Source of the DNA: Pseudodesulfovibrio portus
GTDB lineage: Bacteria; Desulfobacterota; Desulfovibrionia; Desulfovibrionales; Desulfovibrionaceae
Assembly (NCBI RefSeq): GCF_026000375.1
Contig: NZ_AP026708.1
Coordinates: 1,180,501 to 1,244,500 of the forward strand
Reading direction: 5' to 3'
DNA: 64,000 bases
Below are positions 16,142 through 25,301 of the stretch, piece after piece (within the stretch, counting starts at the first letter, position 1; each line of letters starts with the position of its first letter). A model generated the notes under the pieces. That model was given only the letters and a program-made list of their open reading frames with translations. It had not been told where the DNA came from and searched no databases. The translations under genes were made by a program, and so were the position numbers.

Positions 16142-18139
16142 ATGAAGGACATCAAACTGGGCATCAAACTGATCGGCGGATTCATCGCAACCGCGCTCAT
16201 CACCCTGCTCGTCGGCGGAGTTGGCTACATCCAACTTTCCAAAATGGCCGGCCACGCGGAAATGCTGGGAAACGAGGACATGCCGAAGATGGTGAATCTG
16301 CTTCAGGCTGAATCGTACATCAACGAGGTCATGATTTCCCTCGCTGCCATGATGTCGCCATACACCACGCTGGAAGACAGGAAACAACAGTTCCTGACCG
16401 TGGACGAAAGCCGACAGTTGTACAAGAAGCACTTCGATGCGTACAGCAACCTGCCCCACTCGGACGAGGAGGAGGAAATCATCCAGCGATTCCTTGCCGG
16501 TGTGACGAAATGGGCGGGATACAACGACGAAGCCACGGAAAAATCGAAAGAGCTCATCAAGCTGGATATCCTCAACCCGGACCAGTACCAGAAACGGCTG
16601 TGGATGTTCATCAGCGACCACCACATGCTCGCCTCCAAGATCGGCGTGCTGCTCCTTGACGACCGACCGTTCGAGGGTGGGGAAGACCCCACCGCATGCA
16701 GATTCGGCCACTGGATGGAGTCATATTCGACTTCAAATCCCGAAATCCGGGCATTGATGGAGGAAATCAAGGAGCCGCACGACACATTCCATGCAACGGT
16801 CGCCAAAATCAAGGCGGCGGCGGCGAACAGCGAATTCGGCAAGGCAATGGACCTCTACCAGAAACAGATGCTCCCCGCCGCCGAAGAGGTATTCACCCTG
16901 TTCGCGAAGCTGGACGAGCAGGCGGAGATTTCCGCCAAGGTCCTGCATGACATGGAAATCACCATGACCACGAAATCCATGGCCGAACAGGAAAGGACCA
17001 TGGGGATTGTCGACGAACTCATCTCCCTCAACCAGCGGGAATCCGAGAACTCCCTGGCCCAGGCCCACAACGACGTGACGTCGGGCTCGATAATCGCCGT
17101 CACCGGCATCGTCGTGGGCGCGATCCTGGCCGTCGTCCTGGGCGTGGTCCTCACTGCCGGGATCACCAAACCGGTGCGCAAGGGCGTGACCTTTGCCCAA
17201 CGGTTGGCCGAGGGCGACTTCAGCGAACACCTCGACGTCGACCAGAAGGACGAAATCGGCGTGCTGGCGACGGCCCTGAACGACATGGTCGACAAGTTGC
17301 GCGCCATCGTGGAATCGGTCCAATCCGCCTCCGACAATGTGGCCGCCGGAAGCGAAGAGCTGTCCGCGTCCTCCCAGGCCCTGTCACAGGGCGCCACCGA
17401 GCAGGCCGCCTCCATAGAGGAGGTTTCCTCGTCCATGGAAGAAATGGGCGCAAGCATCAGCCAGAATGCCCAGAACGCCCGGCAGACCGAAGGGATTTCC
17501 CGCAAGGCCGCCGACGATGCCCGCAAGGGCGGAGAGGCCGTGACCATGACCGTCCAGGCCATGAAGGACATTGCGGAGAAAATCTCCATCATCGAGGAAA
17601 TCGCCCGGCAGACCAACCTGCTCGCCCTGAACGCGGCCATTGAAGCGGCCCGCGCCGGAGAGCACGGCAAGGGCTTCGCCGTGGTGGCGGCCGAGGTCAG
17701 GAAACTGGCCGAAAGATCCGGGACCGCAGCGGCAGAGATCAGCGAGCTCTCGTCTTCAAGCGTCGAAGTGGCCGAAAACGCGGGAAAAATGTTGGACCAG
17801 ATCATACCGGATATTCAAAAGACTGCCGAACTGGTGCAGGAAATCGCCGAATCATCCAACGAGCAGGACGCCGGGGCAAACCAGATCAACACCGCCATCC
17901 AACAGCTGGACGACGTCATCCAGCAGAACGCGTCCGCCTCGGAGGAAATGGCCTCCACTTCCGAAGAGCTGTCTGGCCAGTCCCAGAGCATGCAGGCGAC
18001 CATGGCGTTCTTCAAGATCGGCGGAACCGGTCACTCCGGCACGATGCGGGTCATGGCCGAAAGGCCCAGGGCTCTGCCCGGAAAAACCGGGATATCCGAG
18101 GATTTCGACGAAGCCGGAGACGACTTCGAGCGATTTTAA
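16142..18139 (+). CDS. Methyl-accepting chemotaxis protein with periplasmic CZB-like domain
   Basis: This 665-residue receptor has a membrane helix at 9-29, a periplasmic domain to about 310, a second helix ([18 protein letters not shown]), HAMP, and the signalling hairpin with [29 protein letters not shown]. In the periplasmic part, H160/H161, CRFGHW (Cys186) and EPHDTFH (H213, H217) match the chemoreceptor zinc-binding (CZB) pattern, which is more often cytoplasmic. The chosen ATG follows GGAGGG; an in-frame TTG at 16127 is less likely. It transmits a ligand or redox/metal signal to CheA; the ligand is unknown. Confidence 0.9.
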   Translation: MKDIKLGIKLIGGFIATALITLLVGGVGYIQLSKMAGHAEMLGNEDMPKMVNLLQAESYINEVMISLAAMMSPYTTLEDRKQQFLTVDESRQLYKKHFDAYSNLPHSDEEEEIIQRFLAGVTKWAGYNDEATEKSKELIKLDILNPDQYQKRLWMFISDHHMLASKIGVLLLDDRPFEGGEDPTACRFGHWMESYSTSNPEIRALMEEIKEPHDTFHATVAKIKAAAANSEFGKAMDLYQKQMLPAAEEVFTLFAKLDEQAEISAKVLHDMEITMTTKSMAEQERTMGIVDELISLNQRESENSLAQAHNDVTSGSIIAVTGIVVGAILAVVLGVVLTAGITKPVRKGVTFAQRLAEGDFSEHLDVDQKDEIGVLATALNDMVDKLRAIVESVQSASDNVAAGSEELSASSQALSQGATEQAASIEEVSSSMEEMGASISQNAQNARQTEGISRKAADDARKGGEAVTMTVQAMKDIAEKISIIEEIARQTNLLALNAAIEAARAGEHGKGFAVVAAEVRKLAERSGTAAAEISELSSSSVEVAENAGKMLDQIIPDIQKTAELVQEIAESSNEQDAGANQINTAIQQLDDVIQQNASASEEMASTSEELSGQSQSMQATMAFFKIGGTGHSGTMRVMAERPRALPGKTGISEDFDEAGDDFERF

Positions 18140-18175
18140 CCGTTCCCTATCAACCATGCATACCTACCCCATGAT

Positions 18176-18216
18176 CCGGGAGCGGGAGCTGCGGCTCCCC
18201 TCCCGGAGCTCCTTTT
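18176..18216 (+). terminator. Terminator after the chemoreceptor gene
   Basis: CGGGAGCGGGAGC and GCTCCCCTCCCG form a long GC stem with a TGCG loop; a short T-run (CCTTTTC) follows. Confidence 0.6.
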
Positions 18217-18375
18217 CTGGCTCCGGGAATCCACCGGAATCATGAGTTTTTCTCCTTCCTTGGACCTTTTTCCCACCCCGGCTTGAATCGGGCCTGTTCC
18301 GGTGGTACGGTTTCCACAAACCTATCGATCAGCCCGGCAGTGCCGGTCGGCCTGCCGGTTACAGGAGGTCGCAAC

Positions 18376-19536
18376 ATGGATACAAGCAGACAGTTCCTTG
18401 CCAATCTGCTGGCCGAGGCCGGTGTCCAGGTTGACGGCGGGGCCCCCTGGGACCTGCGCGTCAAGGACGATCGCCTCTTCCGCGAGGTGTTGCTCAAGAA
18501 AAACCTGGGACTCGGCGAGGGCTACATGCTCGGCTGGTGGGACTGCGAACGGGTGGACGAACTCATATGCCGGGTGCTCAAAAGCGGCACGGCAGACCGG
18601 GTCCGGGGCTGCTGGCGGCTCATCGTGCGCCTCGTGCCGACCCTGCTCGTCAACCTGCAAAGCCTGTCGCGCGCCCGGATCGTGGCCAGACGGCATTACG
18701 ACCTGGGCAACGACCTCTTCCAGGCATTCCTCGACTCATACCTCCAATACAGCTGCGCCTATTTCAAGGGGATGGCCTGCGAACCGGACCCGCTTCAACT
18801 GACCGCAGACCAGGTCTCCCGGGACCTGGAAACGGCCCAGCAGTCCAAAATGCGCCTGATCTGTGAAAAACTGGAGCTCAAACCGGGCGAGACCCTGCTG
18901 GACATCGGCTGCGGCTGGGGCGGGCTGGCCCGATTCGCCGCCGAGAACTACGGCTGCACCGTGACGGGCGTGAACATCTCCCGCCGGCAGATCGACTTTG
19001 CCAGGGAATTCTGCAAGGGGCTGCCCGTGGAAATCAGTGAAGCCGACTACAGGCTGCTCCACGGGAGCTACGACAAGATCGTGTCCGTGGGCATGTTCGA
19101 ACACGTCGGGTACAAGAACTACAGGACCTTCATGGAGACCGCCGCACGCTGCCTTGCGCCGGACGGCCTGTTCCTGCTCCACACCATCGGCAGCAACGCG
19201 ACCAGCCCGGACATCGACCCCTGGATCTCCAAATACATCTTCCCCAACGGCGTCCTGCCGAGCATAGCCCAGATTTCCCGGGCCGCGGAGAAATGGTTCA
19301 CCGTGGAAGACCTGCACAACTTCGGCCCGGATTACGACCGGACGCTCCTGTGTTGGCTCAGGAAATTCCGCGACGCCTGGCCGGATCTCCAACAGCGGTA
19401 CGGCCAACGGTTCGGGCGCATGTGGGAATACTATCTGCAGTCCTGCGCAGGCTGCTTCCGCGCCCGCGACATCCAGCTGTGGCAGATCGTTTTCACGAAA
19501 ATCGGCCGGGATCAGCCCTGCTGCCGCCTGACGTGA
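18376..19536 (+). CDS. cfa: Cyclopropane-fatty-acid-phospholipid synthase
   Basis: The 386-residue enzyme transfers a methylene from SAM to cis double bonds of membrane phospholipid acyl chains. The family core is clear: HYDLGNDLFQAFLD, YSCAYF, LDIGCGWGGLARFAAE (SAM motif I), GVNISRRQIDFAR, and VSVGMFEHVGYKNY, with FLLHTIGSN and IFPNGVLPS further on. An N-terminal lipid-binding domain precedes it. The start follows ACAGGAGG by 8 bases; an upstream in-frame ATG at 18283 lies in the preceding non-coding stretch. SAM use links it loosely to ahcY. Modified lipids usually help survival in stationary phase and acid. Confidence 0.95.
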   Translation: MDTSRQFLANLLAEAGVQVDGGAPWDLRVKDDRLFREVLLKKNLGLGEGYMLGWWDCERVDELICRVLKSGTADRVRGCWRLIVRLVPTLLVNLQSLSRARIVARRHYDLGNDLFQAFLDSYLQYSCAYFKGMACEPDPLQLTADQVSRDLETAQQSKMRLICEKLELKPGETLLDIGCGWGGLARFAAENYGCTVTGVNISRRQIDFAREFCKGLPVEISEADYRLLHGSYDKIVSVGMFEHVGYKNYRTFMETAARCLAPDGLFLLHTIGSNATSPDIDPWISKYIFPNGVLPSIAQISRAAEKWFTVEDLHNFGPDYDRTLLCWLRKFRDAWPDLQQRYGQRFGRMWEYYLQSCAGCFRARDIQLWQIVFTKIGRDQPCCRLT

Positions 19537-19670
19537 CATAAAACGTCCGGAATCCCGATGTTTTTCAGCAGGATGAGCCGATAAACCAAAAATCGCCGAA
19601 CCAGTGCACAAAACGGTGGACAGGATGCGCCTTGTGTGTAAAAAGAGCGTTCCTTTCAGGCACCACATGC

Positions 19671-19748
19671 GTCCCCATCGTCTAGCCTGGTCCAGGACGG
19701 CGGCCTTTCACGCCGTTAACAGGGGTTCAAATCCCCTTGGGGACGCCA
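19671..19748 (+). tRNA. tRNA-Glu (UUC anticodon), second copy
   Basis: All 78 bases match tRNA-Glu at 9036-9113, including the encoded CCA. It is followed by its own terminator. It offers a second, unoccupied integration site for the island integrase. Confidence 0.95.
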
Positions 19749-19756
19749 CGTCATCA

Positions 19757-19796
19757 AAAAGGCGGGAGTTGCGAAGCAACTCCCGCCTTTTTTTCT
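19757..19796 (+). terminator. Terminator of the second tRNA-Glu
   Basis: AAGGCGGGAGTTGC pairs with GCAACTCCCGCCTT (loop GAA), followed by a run of T. Confidence 0.85.
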
Positions 19797-20106
19797 TGTT
19801 CGCCGGCTTGCGATAGCGGCGCATCTGCACCACTCTCCCAAGCCTCAAGGGGTCGGGGAAATACGTTTGGGTGAACGCAGTTCTGTTCGGAACGGCGGGC
19901 GTTGACCCGCTGTTGGGTGCCTTTGGCACCCAAATCGCTCGTGGTGAATTTTTGGGGAGAGAAAGAGGGCATGGGAATCGCAGCAGAATATCATTCGATT
20001 CATTTTACATTGATAAATAAGTGAGATAGTGAGCGGTTGATTACTTGACGGTGTACCGGTTCGTATTTTATTCGAAAAACGGGCTTAGCCTTGGAGGGGA
20101 GGAACA
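19797..20106. other. Intergenic DNA before the MFS gene
   Basis: No gene is supported. A TTGGGTGCC-TTT-GGCACCCAA hairpin lies near 19913-19933, and a TTGACG hexamer at 20045-20050 with AT-rich sequence downstream may be part of the MFS promoter. A leftward open frame across the tRNA is a tRNA artefact. Confidence 0.4.
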
Positions 20107-21327
20107 ATGAAGAGGACCGCAGCCCTGCACTATGGATGGGTGATCTGCCTTACCGGGGCGGTGGTGCTGTTTTCGTGCCTGGGACTGGGACGTTTCTCCC
20201 TCGGCATGCTCCTGCCGTCAATGGGATCGTCGTTGGATCTCAGCTATTCGCGGATGGGGCTCATCAGCACCGGGAACTTCGCCGGGTACATGGTGGCCGT
20301 GCTGCTGGCCGGGACCGTCACACAGGCGCTGGGCGCGCGCAAGACCATTGCCGCCGGGCTCGTTCTGGTCAGCCTGTCCATGATCCTGATCAGCTTTTGT
20401 GCGGGGTTCCACGGCATCCTGATCCTGTATTTCGCCACCGGCATAGGGTCCGGGCTGGCCAACGTGCCGCTCATGGGGCTCATTTCCCACTGGTTCCTGA
20501 AGGATATTCGGGGGCGGGCCGCCGGATTCATGGTCTCGGGAAACGGCGCGGCCATCATTTTTTCCGGCCTGTTCGTGCCCTGGGTGAATGCGGATTCGGG
20601 CGGGGAAGGATGGCGCACGGGCTGGCTGGCCCTCGGCGCGATCTCGCTGGCCATCTCCATGGTCGCCGCCTTTCTGTTGCGCAACCACCCCCGCGAAAAG
20701 GGACTCCTGCCGCTGGGCCGGGCCGCCGACGCGCCTGCGGTCGGCAAGGCAAAAACCGGCGAGAAGACGGGAATATTCCGCCGCGACATCCTGCACCTGG
20801 GCGCCATCTATCTGCTTTACGGCGCCACCTACGTGGTCTACGCCACCTTCATCGTCACGGCCATGGTCGACCAGCGCCACTTCGGCGAAGACACGGCGGG
20901 ACAGTTCTGGGCCATCGTGGGCGGCCTGTCCATCGTCTCCGGCCCCCTGTTCGGATGGCTGTCCGACAAATACGGTCGCAAGGCGGGCATGATCGCGGTC
21001 TTCCTGCTGTTCACCCTGTCCTATTCCTTTGCCGCCCTGGGGCTGTCGGACCTCTTCCTCTACGCCTCCATATTCATCTTCGGCATCGCGTGCTGGAGCA
21101 TACCGACCATCATGTCCGCCGCCGTAGGCGACTACATGGGTCCGGAACAGGCGGTGAAGGCCTTCGGGTTCATCACTCTTTTCTTCGGAGCGGGCCAGAT
21201 CATCGGCCCCGCGCTGGCCGGATATCTGGCCGATGTCTCGGGCAGCTTCAATACGGCCTTCTGGATGTGCGCCGGCCTGACGGCCTGCGCAGCAGCCCTG
21301 TCAGCCGCCTTGAGGCAATCGAAATAA
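20107..21327 (+). CDS. Major facilitator superfamily transporter (YbfB/YjiJ type)
   Basis: The 406-residue protein has about 12 hydrophobic helices. It starts HYGWVICLTGAVVLFSCLGLGRFSLGMLLPSM, like YbfB/YjiJ and oxalate/formate-antiporter relatives, and has an MFS-type loop between helices 2 and 3 (TQALGARKT) and again in the second half (GWLSDKYGRKAGM). It should move a small organic solute across the cytoplasmic membrane by proton coupling or exchange. The substrate cannot be read from sequence. GGAGGGGAGG precedes the ATG. The next gene is convergent. Confidence 0.85.
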   Translation: MKRTAALHYGWVICLTGAVVLFSCLGLGRFSLGMLLPSMGSSLDLSYSRMGLISTGNFAGYMVAVLLAGTVTQALGARKTIAAGLVLVSLSMILISFCAGFHGILILYFATGIGSGLANVPLMGLISHWFLKDIRGRAAGFMVSGNGAAIIFSGLFVPWVNADSGGEGWRTGWLALGAISLAISMVAAFLLRNHPREKGLLPLGRAADAPAVGKAKTGEKTGIFRRDILHLGAIYLLYGATYVVYATFIVTAMVDQRHFGEDTAGQFWAIVGGLSIVSGPLFGWLSDKYGRKAGMIAVFLLFTLSYSFAALGLSDLFLYASIFIFGIACWSIPTIMSAAVGDYMGPEQAVKAFGFITLFFGAGQIIGPALAGYLADVSGSFNTAFWMCAGLTACAAALSAALRQSK

Positions 21328-21365
21328 CCCCGGACACCCACCAAGGGGCATATGCAGGCAAGGGT

Positions 21366-22415
21366 TCAATCCCTCTTGGCCATCTCGGGCTTGTTCAGGA
21401 CATCCAGGAGATATTCGCCCAGAAGCTGGGCTGCGTTGATGAAACCGAGGACCTGGAAGAGGCGGCGGGCTTCGAAGCGGTCGGTGACGCCCTGGTGGCG
21501 AAGCTCATGGAAGCGCTCGTCCGCAGCCACCACGGCACCGGCCAGGGCGTGGCTGTCGTGGGGCTCCCCCCGACCCAGGGCCCGCAGGGCCTCGGCGGTG
21601 GCAGAGCACAGCGCGTTCAACTCCGGGGCCATGATGATATCGAACCCCTCCCCCTCCACGTCGTTGAGCAGGTTGAGCAGGGCGTGCATCCGTTCCAGGA
21701 CCGACCGGAGCGTGGTCACCTGCAGGGAAAGCAACGCCACGTCCTCCCTGAACAGGCGGCGTTCCATGGCGTACACCTTGTGGAACATGTCCACGTTCTG
21801 CCGAATCTCGCCGTTGAGGTCGAAAAGCAGGTCCGGGTCCGCCTTTTCCTGGCGACTGAGAAAATGGCCCACGAGCCGGGCGTAGAGTTCGGCGGCCTCG
21901 TCATACTGCGCCCGAAGACGGGCCCGCAGATTTTCGCCCGTGCGGTTGGGCCAGACGAGCACGGACACCAGGAAGGCGCACGAGACGCCCATGCCTATCT
22001 CGGCCACCCGGGACAGGGTGAACCAGATGCGGTTGTCCTCGTGCAGGCTGGTCAGAAAGACGATGGCCACGGTGATGGCGGCCATGCGGAACCGCTCGTT
22101 ATAACGGGTCAGGTAGGCGCAGAGCCCGGTGCCGACGAAGATGCCGACCAGGGTGTACGCGGGCTCGGGCGGCAGGACCAGGATCATGACGATGCCCATG
22201 GCCGCGCCCAGGGCCGTGCCCGTGAACCGGTACACGCTCATGCGGATTGAGTCGGCCACGTGGACCTGCATGACGATGACCGTGGTGATGACCGCCCAAT
22301 AGGCGTAGGGGATTCCCGCTAGGTCCGACAGGACGTAGGCCATGACGCCGGCCAGGCCGACCTTGATGCCGTGGCGGACGTGGTCCCGCGTCATGCTTTC
22401 CGGTAATGCCGTCAT
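21366..22415 (-). CDS. FUSC-family (aromatic acid exporter type) membrane protein
   Basis: The chosen start gives 349 residues, MTALPESMTRDHVRHGIK, preceded by GGAG; the frame stays open to 22595 but the extra sequence is not protein-like. The N-terminal half has about six membrane helices with the FUSC pattern YAYWAVITTVIVMQ and SIRMSVYRFTGTALGAAMG; the C-terminal half is a cytoplasmic helical domain. FUSC proteins include AaeB- and YccS-like efflux components. The substrate is unknown. It is convergent with the MFS gene. Confidence 0.78.
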   Translation of the reverse strand: MTALPESMTRDHVRHGIKVGLAGVMAYVLSDLAGIPYAYWAVITTVIVMQVHVADSIRMSVYRFTGTALGAAMGIVMILVLPPEPAYTLVGIFVGTGLCAYLTRYNERFRMAAITVAIVFLTSLHEDNRIWFTLSRVAEIGMGVSCAFLVSVLVWPNRTGENLRARLRAQYDEAAELYARLVGHFLSRQEKADPDLLFDLNGEIRQNVDMFHKVYAMERRLFREDVALLSLQVTTLRSVLERMHALLNLLNDVEGEGFDIIMAPELNALCSATAEALRALGRGEPHDSHALAGAVVAADERFHELRHQGVTDRFEARRLFQVLGFINAAQLLGEYLLDVLNKPEMAKRD

Positions 22416-22656
22416 TGTTGCTCCATGGCCCGCTGCATGGGCCGAAGGGTCCTTCTCACATGGTGCCGACCAGGTCAAGCCGGAGCGCTTCTCACCCCCG
22501 GATACCTCTTTTTCCTTGTCATGGGCAAACAAATCCCCCTGCGCTGACGCAAAAAACGGAAGCAGCCATGTCATTGACCGAAATATCGCCGACATCGAGC
22601 CCGGCGAGGAGTCAGGCAGTGTTTCAAGCAGCGGGACCGTCCCCCGGACAAGACAA

Positions 22657-22690
22657 GAGGCCCCCGTCCGTCAGGATGGGGGCCTCTCAT
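22657..22690 (-). terminator. Terminator of the monooxygenase-like gene
   Basis: GAGGCCCCCGTCC pairs with GGATGGGGGCCTC around a GTCA loop, 20 bases past the stop of the leftward gene. The leftward T-run is short. Confidence 0.65.
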
Positions 22691-22706
22691 TCATTTGCAG
22701 GGCCGA

Positions 22707-23003
22707 CTATTCAGCCACGTCCACCGCTTCCCATATGTTCACGGACTTGTCCGCCACCAGGTCGGTCGTGGCCGCGTGCATGGCGGCGATATGCGGGGTC
22801 TTGCCGTGGGCCGCGAGGTGGGCCGGGCTTTCCCATATTTCATAGAACAGGAAGGCGTTGCCGTATTCCGACCGGTGCAGGTCGTACCGGATGCAGCCCG
22901 CTTCCGCGCGGACCGGGGCAACCACCTTGTTGAGTTCCGCTTCCAGAGCCGCCTCGCAGCCGTCCTTGGCCATGATGGAGGCCGATACGTATGTCAGAGC
23001 CAT
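22707..23003 (-). CDS. Antibiotic biosynthesis monooxygenase (ABM) domain protein
   Basis: This 98-residue single-domain protein has the ABM dimeric ferredoxin-like fold pattern: YVSASIMAKDG, EAELNKVVAPVRAEAGCIRYDLHRS, FLFYEIWESPAHLAAHGKTPHIAAM. Relatives include YgiN-type quinol monooxygenases and Dabb-like stress proteins. The start at 23003 follows an AGGGGGAG site. It is divergent from the cupin gene across a 106-base gap, and both may answer to the same stimulus. Substrate unknown. Confidence 0.85.
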   Translation of the reverse strand: MALTYVSASIMAKDGCEAALEAELNKVVAPVRAEAGCIRYDLHRSEYGNAFLFYEIWESPAHLAAHGKTPHIAAMHAATTDLVADKSVNIWEAVDVAE

Positions 23004-23109
23004 GATCTCCCCCTTAAGGAATTTCGTGTTGTCCAAAATGCGACCTTCCAATACGCTACCCGTCATAAAACGACAAGCTGCCGCACACCTGCTGCACGAG
23101 GAGCCGATT

Positions 23110-23469
23110 ATGCCCGACAAGGTCAATCTCGCGGAAAAATTCGCCCTGTTTACCGAGCAGTGGAGCCACAGGCTGGTGGGCCGGATCAACGACATGGACG
23201 TCAAGCTGGTCAAGATCGAAGGGGAATTCATCTGGCATTCCCACGAAACCGAAGACGAAATGTTCTTCGTGACCAGGGGACGGCTGACCATGCACTTCCG
23301 GGACAAGGATGTGGTCGTGGAGCCGGGGGAATTCATCATCATCCCCCACGGGGTGGAGCACAAGCCCTCCTGCGGGGAAGAGACGCACATCATGCTCGTC
23401 GAGCCGGCGACCACCGTCAACACCGGGGCCGAGGAGTCGGACTTCACCCATACTCCCGAAGCTCTTTGA
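23110..23469 (+). CDS. Small cupin protein
   Basis: The 119-residue product is a single cupin barrel with motif 1 around FIWHSHETEDEMFFVTRGRL (two His and a Glu as metal ligands) and motif 2 PGEFIIIPHGVEHKP (last His ligand). It is likely a metal-binding enzyme or sensor in the cytoplasm. A GAGGAG site precedes the ATG by about 8 bases. It is divergent from the ABM gene. The precise reaction is unknown. Confidence 0.85.
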   Translation: MPDKVNLAEKFALFTEQWSHRLVGRINDMDVKLVKIEGEFIWHSHETEDEMFFVTRGRLTMHFRDKDVVVEPGEFIIIPHGVEHKPSCGEETHIMLVEPATTVNTGAEESDFTHTPEAL

Positions 23470-23980
23470 CCTCGCCTGTAACCATCCCCCGGGTCCGCGC
23501 GATTACTCTATCGTAACCGGACTTGTCAGCCGGACTCCGCCCCGGGGAGGGGAGCGGCGATGTCCCGGATGACGGTGATACGCAAGTCCGTGGTCAAGGA
23601 GCCCGGCTTATGGAAAACTGTTTCATGGGCGACGGTTCACTTTCCGCCGGGAAACCCGGCGACGGCGAGGATGGTCTCTTGCCGCAGAAGGGAACCGTGA
23701 ACCGCCCTCCGGTCCGGCACGGAGGAGGCCCTGCCGGGCCCTGGTTCAGGCACCACGCCCTCCGCAAATGACCGGCGAAGCATGGAGCGGATGCGGCCCT
23801 TGACGAGCAAGGCTCGCAGCGCAATTCCGACTCTCCGCCTTCTCCCCCTCCCAATCCCGAGAAGGAGCCGTCTCCAGGCCGCGCCCCTCAACGGGCGCGG
23901 CCATTGACCGACAGGACTTGTGGTCCCCGGTACGGTAAGGCTATGTAACGTGTCGGAGCGACGGAAAAACCAAGGACGCG
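23470..23980. other. 511-base intergenic region
   Basis: I see no supported gene. An open frame of 82 codons at 23523-23771 has no ribosome site and low-complexity Gly/Arg/Pro composition. The promoter of the ECF sigma operon should lie in the last 60 bases. Some short GC inverted repeats are present but no clear terminator. Confidence 0.4.
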
Positions 23981-24574
23981 ATGGCCGTACAGCCCGACGA
24001 GACAGCGATTATCGCCAGGATACTGGCCGGAGAGGTGAACGCCTACGAGGAACTCATGCACAGGCATGAGTCTTACATAGCGCGCCTCGTCTCGGCCCAT
24101 GTTCCCGGCGATCAGGTGCCGGAGGTGGCGCACGAGGCCTTTGTCCGGGCTTACCGGTCGCTGTCCGGCTACTCGCCCACCGCGCCGTTCCGCAACTGGC
24201 TGACGACCATCGCCCTGCGCAGTTGCCACGACTTCTGGAGGGCGGCGTACCGGCGAAGGGAATCGCCGGCAAGCGGTCTGAGCGAAGACGGCCGACGGTT
24301 CATCGAAACCGCCCTGGCAACGCGGTCCAGGGAGGAATTCGAGCGGCTCGCCCGGCAGACCGAGGCGCGCCAGATACTCGACCTCGTGCTCGACCGGCTG
24401 AAGCCTCTGGACAGGATGATCATCACCCTGACCTACCTGGAGGAAAGGACCGTCAGCGAGACCGCGGCGATGCTCGGCATCAGCGTGCCCAACGCCAAGG
24501 TGCGGGCCTTCCGGGCCAAGAGACAACTGAAGAGCTTCTTGAAACGACACGGCATCCAAGGAGGGGAAGCATGA
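23981..24574 (+). CDS. ECF sigma factor
   Basis: This 197-residue protein has sigma region 2 (YEELMHRHESYIARLVSAHV, VAHEAFVRAYRSLSGYSPTAPFRNWLTTIAL) and region 4 (LDRMIITLTYLEERTVSETAAMLGISVPNAKVRAFRAKRQL). It directs RNA polymerase to an extracytoplasmic-stress regulon. Its stop overlaps the start of the next gene (ATGA), and a Metal_resist-type periplasmic protein follows, an arrangement like the sigma/anti-sigma/sensor set CnrH-CnrY-CnrX. A metal or envelope stress signal is therefore likely but inferred. Confidence 0.9.
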   Translation: MAVQPDETAIIARILAGEVNAYEELMHRHESYIARLVSAHVPGDQVPEVAHEAFVRAYRSLSGYSPTAPFRNWLTTIALRSCHDFWRAAYRRRESPASGLSEDGRRFIETALATRSREEFERLARQTEARQILDLVLDRLKPLDRMIITLTYLEERTVSETAAMLGISVPNAKVRAFRAKRQLKSFLKRHGIQGGEA

Positions 24575-24867
24575 CTCGTACCAAGAGGGATATACACGCC
24601 CTGTTCAGGGCCATCCACGACAGCAGGAATATCCCGCCCCTGCCCGCCGCCTGGCGATGGGGGGTAATGGACCAGGTGCTGCGGAACACCGGGCCGGAGG
24701 ACCCCCTGTCCCGCATGGCTCCCCGGTTCACCCTCGCGGCCATGGCCCTTTCCGCCATCGGCCTTGCCGCCGGTTCCTGGTCTATCCACAAACTGGCCGT
24801 TGACATGGGCAGCGCCTACGCCTCCATGCTCCTCGACCTGACATCAAGCGCCTGGGCGCTGCTGTAG
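24571..24867 (+). CDS. Putative membrane anti-sigma factor
   Basis: The 98-residue product has a cytoplasmic N-terminus rich in Arg and Trp (TKRDIHALFRAIHDSRNIPPLPAAWRWGV), then a membrane helix at about 51-70 (FTLAAMALSAIGLAAG) and a short hydrophobic tail. It overlaps the sigma gene by four bases, the usual coupling of ECF sigma and anti-sigma genes. CnrY-type anti-sigmas are similarly short with one membrane helix. I recognise no conserved family domain, so the role rests on context. Confidence 0.6.
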   Translation: MTRTKRDIHALFRAIHDSRNIPPLPAAWRWGVMDQVLRNTGPEDPLSRMAPRFTLAAMALSAIGLAAGSWSIHKLAVDMGSAYASMLLDLTSSAWALL

Positions 24868-24878
24868 GGAGTGTTGCC

Positions 24879-25292
24879 ATGAAAAACCGGAAAGTCTGGA
24901 CGGCGTTCCTGTCGGTCTTTGTCGCGGGCGTCATCGTCGGCGCGGCGGGCCTGGGCATGACCTTGCGGTTCCACATGAAACCGCCCCGGGACAGGCAGGA
25001 ATTCCACGCCAAGGTGCGCAGCCACCTGCTGGAGGAACTGGTGGAAGAGGTCCGACCGGACAAGGCGGCCATCCCGGCCATTGCCGCGTCCCTGGACCAG
25101 ACCCTGCACGAACTCGAGGCCATCCGGGAATCCGTGGACCCCAAGGTCAAGGCCACCTTCGAGCGCGGCCACGAGCGCATCCGGCAACAGCTGACGCCCG
25201 AACAGATCAAACGGTTCGACGCCATGCTGGAAAACATGCGGACCGGCAAATTCGGCCTGTTCCGCCCACCGCCGCCTCCGCCCCCGTTCTAG
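24879..25292 (+). CDS. Periplasmic metal-sensor/resistance protein (Metal_resist/CnrX-like)
   Basis: The 137-residue protein has an N-terminal membrane anchor (about 8-28) and a helical periplasmic domain with LTPEQIKRFDAMLENM near the C-terminus, typical of the Metal_resist/CnrX and Spy-related families. It ends with a proline run. It lies 11 bases after the putative anti-sigma gene and probably senses metal or misfolding outside the membrane and passes it to the anti-sigma. The particular metal cannot be read. Confidence 0.68.
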   Translation: MKNRKVWTAFLSVFVAGVIVGAAGLGMTLRFHMKPPRDRQEFHAKVRSHLLEELVEEVRPDKAAIPAIAASLDQTLHELEAIRESVDPKVKATFERGHERIRQQLTPEQIKRFDAMLENMRTGKFGLFRPPPPPPPF

Positions 25293-25301
25293 GGCGTCGG
25301 A

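Noticed and set aside
19708-19929. Leftward open frame across the second tRNA-Glu with a C-terminus like RGFEPLLTA
   Set aside because: This ending is the well-known false translation of a reversed tRNA T-arm; no ribosome site.
23523-23771. 82-codon frame before the ECF sigma operon
   Set aside because: Low-complexity Gly/Pro/Arg product and no ribosome site.
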